Below are positions 61,154-64,000 of a stretch of DNA of 64,000 bases, in pieces. How positions within the stretch are numbered: the first letter of the stretch is position 1; every line of letters begins with the position of its first letter. Position numbers and translations under genes: made by a program. Below the pieces are notes generated by a model. That model was given only the letters and a program-made list of their open reading frames with translations, was not told the DNA's origin and searched no databases. Origin of the DNA: Bacteroidaceae bacterium (GTDB lineage: Bacteria > Bacteroidota > Bacteroidia > Bacteroidales > Bacteroidaceae); contig JAGCPB010000084.1 of NCBI GenBank assembly GCA_017642425.1, positions 1 to 64,000 on the forward strand, in the 5' to 3' direction.

Positions 61154-63534
61154 AAAAGTTACTGAGCTTATTCGTTGCTCTGGCAGGTATTTCCGCCATA
61201 TGCAATGCGCAGGAGGCTGATAACTGGACTACTAAGGTTACATTCTTCAGCCCGTCCATAGTAAGAATATACAAGACCGGACCGGATAATCCCGATAAGA
61301 AACAGAGTCTGTCCGTTACAATGCAGCCGCAACAGGTCAAGGTTTCCCAATCAGCCGATAAGAACGGAGCTCAGGTTTACAAGAGTTCGGCCCTGACGGT
61401 TAAGGTATCGGGAAACGATGTAACATTCATGGACAGCAAGGGTAAGGTCCTTCTGGCCGAGAACGGTTTCGGTCACGGCAATGTGGCTATGACCCGACCG
61501 GACTATGCCGATATACCAGTTGACCAGGGATTCAACCTGGATACCGATGAACCCCTTTACGGCATCGGCATACAACAGGATGGCAAGATGGCCAAGAGCG
61601 GAACCTACCGCCGCATGATACAGGGCAACACCGATGACTACTGCAACATAATCCAATCCATCAAGGGATACGGCCTGTTCTGGGACAACTACTCCCCCAC
61701 CACACTGGGCATTGAGGATGGCAAGTTCTACTTTACATCCGAGAACGCCGGATGCGTGGATTACTACTTCATCTGGGGCGGCAATGCCGACGGCGTCATA
61801 GCAGGCATTCGCCAGCTTACCGGCACTGTTCCCATGCTGCCTCTGTGGAGCTACGGATTCATGCAGAGCCGCGAGCGTTACAAGTCATCGGCCGAACTGA
61901 CCGAGGTGCTGGACCGCTACCGCTCAATAGGAGTGCCTATCGACGTGATGATACAGGACTGGCAGTACTGGGGCAGCAACTATCTGTGGAACGCCATGGA
62001 GTTCAATGCACCTGAGTTCAGCAATCCCGAGCGCTGGATTAAGCATATCCATGACCAGAACGCCAAACTGATGATCTCAATCTGGTCATCGTTCGGTCCC
62101 ATGACCAAGCCCTACCGCGAGCTGGAGCCCAAGAACCTGCTCATCGATATCGAGACCTGGCCGCAGAGCGGACTTACCGACTGGCCTCCACGCAGGGACT
62201 ACCCATCGGGAGTACGTCCGTATGACCCGTACAGCAAGGAGGCGCGTGACATATACTGGAACCACCTGACCCGCCTGTATGACCTTAATATTGACGGATG
62301 GTGGATGGACTCCACCGAGCCCGACCACATGGACTTTAAGGAGACTGACCTGGACCTGCCCACCGCAATGGGTCCCTGGCGCAGGGTTCGTAACGCATTC
62401 CCGCTTATGGCAGTGGGCGGCGTGTATGACAACCAGCGTGCCATGGAGAATGGCTCCGACAAGCGTGTGCTTATCCTTACCCGTTCAGTGTTTGCAGGAC
62501 AGCAGCGTTACGGCTCCAACACATGGTCCGGCGATGTTCAGTCCAACTGGAATTCTCTCAGGAATCAGGTTCCCGCAGGCCTTAACTTTGCCCTGACCGG
62601 CAACCCCAATTTTAACAGTGACCTGGGCGGATTCTTTGCCAACAGCTACAACGAGCGCTCACAGGACGGCAGCGCCACCAAGAATCCTCTCTATCAGGAA
62701 CTCTATGTACGCTGGATGCAGTACGGCGTTTTCTGCCCCATGATGCGCAGCCACGGTACCGAGGTTCCGCGTGAACTCTACTACTACGGCCAGGCCGGCG
62801 AGCCAGTATTTGATGCCCTGCTGGGTGCCGTAAAGATGCGCTACAGCCTTCTGCCCTACATCTACTCAGTGGCTCACGATGTGAATGCCAACAACGGCAC
62901 TTACCAGCGCGCCCTGATGATGGATTTCAGCAGTGACCGTAAGGTATGGGACATAAACAACGAGTTCATGTTCGGACGCTCACTGCTGGTAGCTCCTGTG
63001 CTTGAGGCCAAATATACTCCTGAAAGAGCCCAAAGCAAGAGCCGCGCAGGAATAGGTGATGTGGATTTTCTGGAAACAAAGAGCACCAAGGTCTATCTGC
63101 CCGCAGGTACCAAGTGGTATGACTTTGAGACCATGAAACTGTATAATGGCGGTCAGGAGATAGAGCGTGAGGTAAACATCAAGAGCATCCCGCTCTTTGT
63201 CAAGGCCGGCACCATCCTGCCCATCGGCCCCGATGTACAGTATTCGACCGAGAAGCCTTGGGATGACCTGGAGATACGCGTCTATGCCGGAGCCAGCGGC
63301 ACATTCTGTCTGTACGAGGATGAGTTTGACAACTACAACTACGAGAACGGAGCCTGCTCAACCATAGAATTCAGCTATAACGGCAAGAACAGCCTGACAA
63401 TCGGAGCCCGCCAAGGCTCATTTGATGGCATGATACAGAACCGCAAGTTCCGCATCATCCTGATCAAGGACGGAAAGCAGAGCGAGCCCAAAACCGTAAG
63501 CTACTCAGGCAAGAAAGTCAAGGTAAGTCTGTAA
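61150..63534 (+). CDS. GH31 glycosidase with DUF5110 C-terminus
   Basis: The 794-residue protein has a signal peptide (LLSLFVALAGISAICNA). It has the GH31 N-domain and barrel with nucleophile D387 in GWWMDSTEPD and acid/base D462 in NTWSGDVQSNW. The C-terminal region (KAGTILPIGPDVQYSTEKP) is the DUF5110-type domain. A barrel insert around residues 330-365 (WPQSGLTDWPPRRDYPSG) suggests an altered active-site rim. Probably acts with the preceding enzyme on alpha-linked glucosides or xylosides. It has no PA14 domain, so its specificity probably differs from that of its neighbour. Confidence 0.9.
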   Translation: MKKLLSLFVALAGISAICNAQEADNWTTKVTFFSPSIVRIYKTGPDNPDKKQSLSVTMQPQQVKVSQSADKNGAQVYKSSALTVKVSGNDVTFMDSKGKVLLAENGFGHGNVAMTRPDYADIPVDQGFNLDTDEPLYGIGIQQDGKMAKSGTYRRMIQGNTDDYCNIIQSIKGYGLFWDNYSPTTLGIEDGKFYFTSENAGCVDYYFIWGGNADGVIAGIRQLTGTVPMLPLWSYGFMQSRERYKSSAELTEVLDRYRSIGVPIDVMIQDWQYWGSNYLWNAMEFNAPEFSNPERWIKHIHDQNAKLMISIWSSFGPMTKPYRELEPKNLLIDIETWPQSGLTDWPPRRDYPSGVRPYDPYSKEARDIYWNHLTRLYDLNIDGWWMDSTEPDHMDFKETDLDLPTAMGPWRRVRNAFPLMAVGGVYDNQRAMENGSDKRVLILTRSVFAGQQRYGSNTWSGDVQSNWNSLRNQVPAGLNFALTGNPNFNSDLGGFFANSYNERSQDGSATKNPLYQELYVRWMQYGVFCPMMRSHGTEVPRELYYYGQAGEPVFDALLGAVKMRYSLLPYIYSVAHDVNANNGTYQRALMMDFSSDRKVWDINNEFMFGRSLLVAPVLEAKYTPERAQSKSRAGIGDVDFLETKSTKVYLPAGTKWYDFETMKLYNGGQEIEREVNIKSIPLFVKAGTILPIGPDVQYSTEKPWDDLEIRVYAGASGTFCLYEDEFDNYNYENGACSTIEFSYNGKNSLTIGARQGSFDGMIQNRKFRIILIKDGKQSEPKTVSYSGKKVKVSL

Positions 63535-63541
63535 AATTTTG

Positions 63542-63549
63542 TATCTTTG
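63542..63549 (+). promoter_or_regulatory. -7 box of the rlmL-like gene
   Basis: TATCTTTG is a consensus -7 box, 19 bases before the ATG at 63569. Confidence 0.6.
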
Positions 63550-63568
63550 CAGCCGAAAAGCATCTGCG

Positions 63569-64000
63569 ATGACAGAATTTGAAATGATTGCCAAGACCTT
63601 CCAGGGGCTGGAAGAGATTCTTGCAAAAGAACTTATTGATCTGGGAGCCAATGGGGTGGCCATTGGAAACCGAATGGTGTCCTTTAAGGGAGACAAGGCC
63701 TTGATGTACAAGGCCAATTTCCATCTGCGTACCGCAATCCGAATACTTAAACCTTTCCTGCACTTCAAGGCCGACAGCGCCGATGACGTGTATGAGATAT
63801 GCCGCAAGGTTGACTGGGAGAGGTATATGGACCTGAGCGACAGCTTTGCCGTTGACTCTGTGGTCTATAGTGAGGATTTCCGTCACTCCAAGTTTGTGGC
63901 GTACCGGGTTAAGGATGCCATAGCCGATTATTTCCGTGACAAATACGGCAAACGGCCCAACGTGAGCGTTGCCAATCCGGACCTTACGTTCCATATCCAT
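63569..64000 (+). CDS. RlmL-like THUMP-domain RNA methyltransferase, N-terminal part
   Basis: The frame opens MTEFEMIAKTFQGLEEILAK and runs off the window after 144 codons. The visible part is an N-terminal ferredoxin-like and THUMP region (NFHLRTAIRILKPFLHF and DVSVA-like segments such as RPNVSVANPDLTFHIH). This is the arrangement of COG0116 proteins related to RlmL, which methylate a guanine N2 of 23S rRNA. The catalytic domain is outside the window. Confidence 0.88.
   Translation, partial: MTEFEMIAKTFQGLEEILAKELIDLGANGVAIGNRMVSFKGDKALMYKANFHLRTAIRILKPFLHFKADSADDVYEICRKVDWERYMDLSDSFAVDSVVYSEDFRHSKFVAYRVKDAIADYFRDKYGKRPNVSVANPDLTFHIH

Overview
The window is a chromosomal segment of a Bacteroidales-type bacterium (phylum Bacteroidota). 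The evidence is many copies of the Bacteroidota -7 promoter box TAnnTTTG ahead of genes, the ftsX-DUF3098-uppP-truB-queA-folK gene order, a Y1-type transposase remnant, BspA-like leucine-rich repeats and a pair of GH31 glycosidases. I cannot name the species. No rRNA, tRNA or CRISPR array was recognised.

Layout. 0-5.5 kb: end of rpsO, then metG-ispD, convergent with a YfhO-type membrane protein. 5.5-9.8 kb: a glycosyltransferase, a reverse-strand gmhA-hddC-gmhB operon for GDP-heptose, and a secreted M64 peptidase. 9.8-16 kb (all reverse): RNase R, an ABC transporter operon with a GntR regulator, and a CoA-transferase. 16-20.5 kb: miaB, a PIF1-like helicase, a decayed REP-type transposase and a nested inverted-repeat array. 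20.5-25.8 kb: housekeeping run (methyltransferase, ftsX, DUF3098, uppP, truB, queA, folK).

25.8-46.1 kb is the most notable region: about 20 tightly packed forward genes that look like one phosphonate-decorated polysaccharide operon. PEP mutase (hallmark EDK-x5-NS motif), phosphonopyruvate decarboxylase and a fused cytidylyltransferase-aminotransferase would make 2-aminoethylphosphonate (AEP) and activate it as CMP-AEP. Three LicD-type transferases could attach it to glycans. Mixed in are an octopine/nopaline-type dehydrogenase, a radical SAM-SPASM protein fused to a second cytidylyltransferase, a DegT aminotransferase, a UlaG-like metallo-hydrolase, an ATP-grasp ligase and an SDR, which suggest a further-modified phosphonate or amino-sugar headgroup not obvious from known pathways. 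A flippase, three glycosyltransferases, UDP-galactopyranose mutase and an acyltransferase complete the operon. From 46.1 kb a new transcript carries the heptose kinase (HddA-like) that the 6.6-8.4 kb heptose operon lacks, an HldD-like epimerase and an EamA transporter.

49-64 kb: a lipoprotein dipeptidyl peptidase III, a tandem 60-bp palindromic repeat, a BlaI repressor with an unusual M56 peptidase fused to a large LRR domain, metK behind what looks like a SAM-II riboswitch with an inserted hairpin, a lytic transglycosylase, two GH31 glycosidases (the first probably alpha-xylosidase-like) and the start of an RlmL-like rRNA methyltransferase.

Non-coding structure is rich. It includes a roughly 67-bp structured repeat in two intercistronic gaps with compensatory base changes, a 38-bp perfect inverted repeat enclosing an intrinsic terminator, and REP-like hairpins near the transposase remnant.
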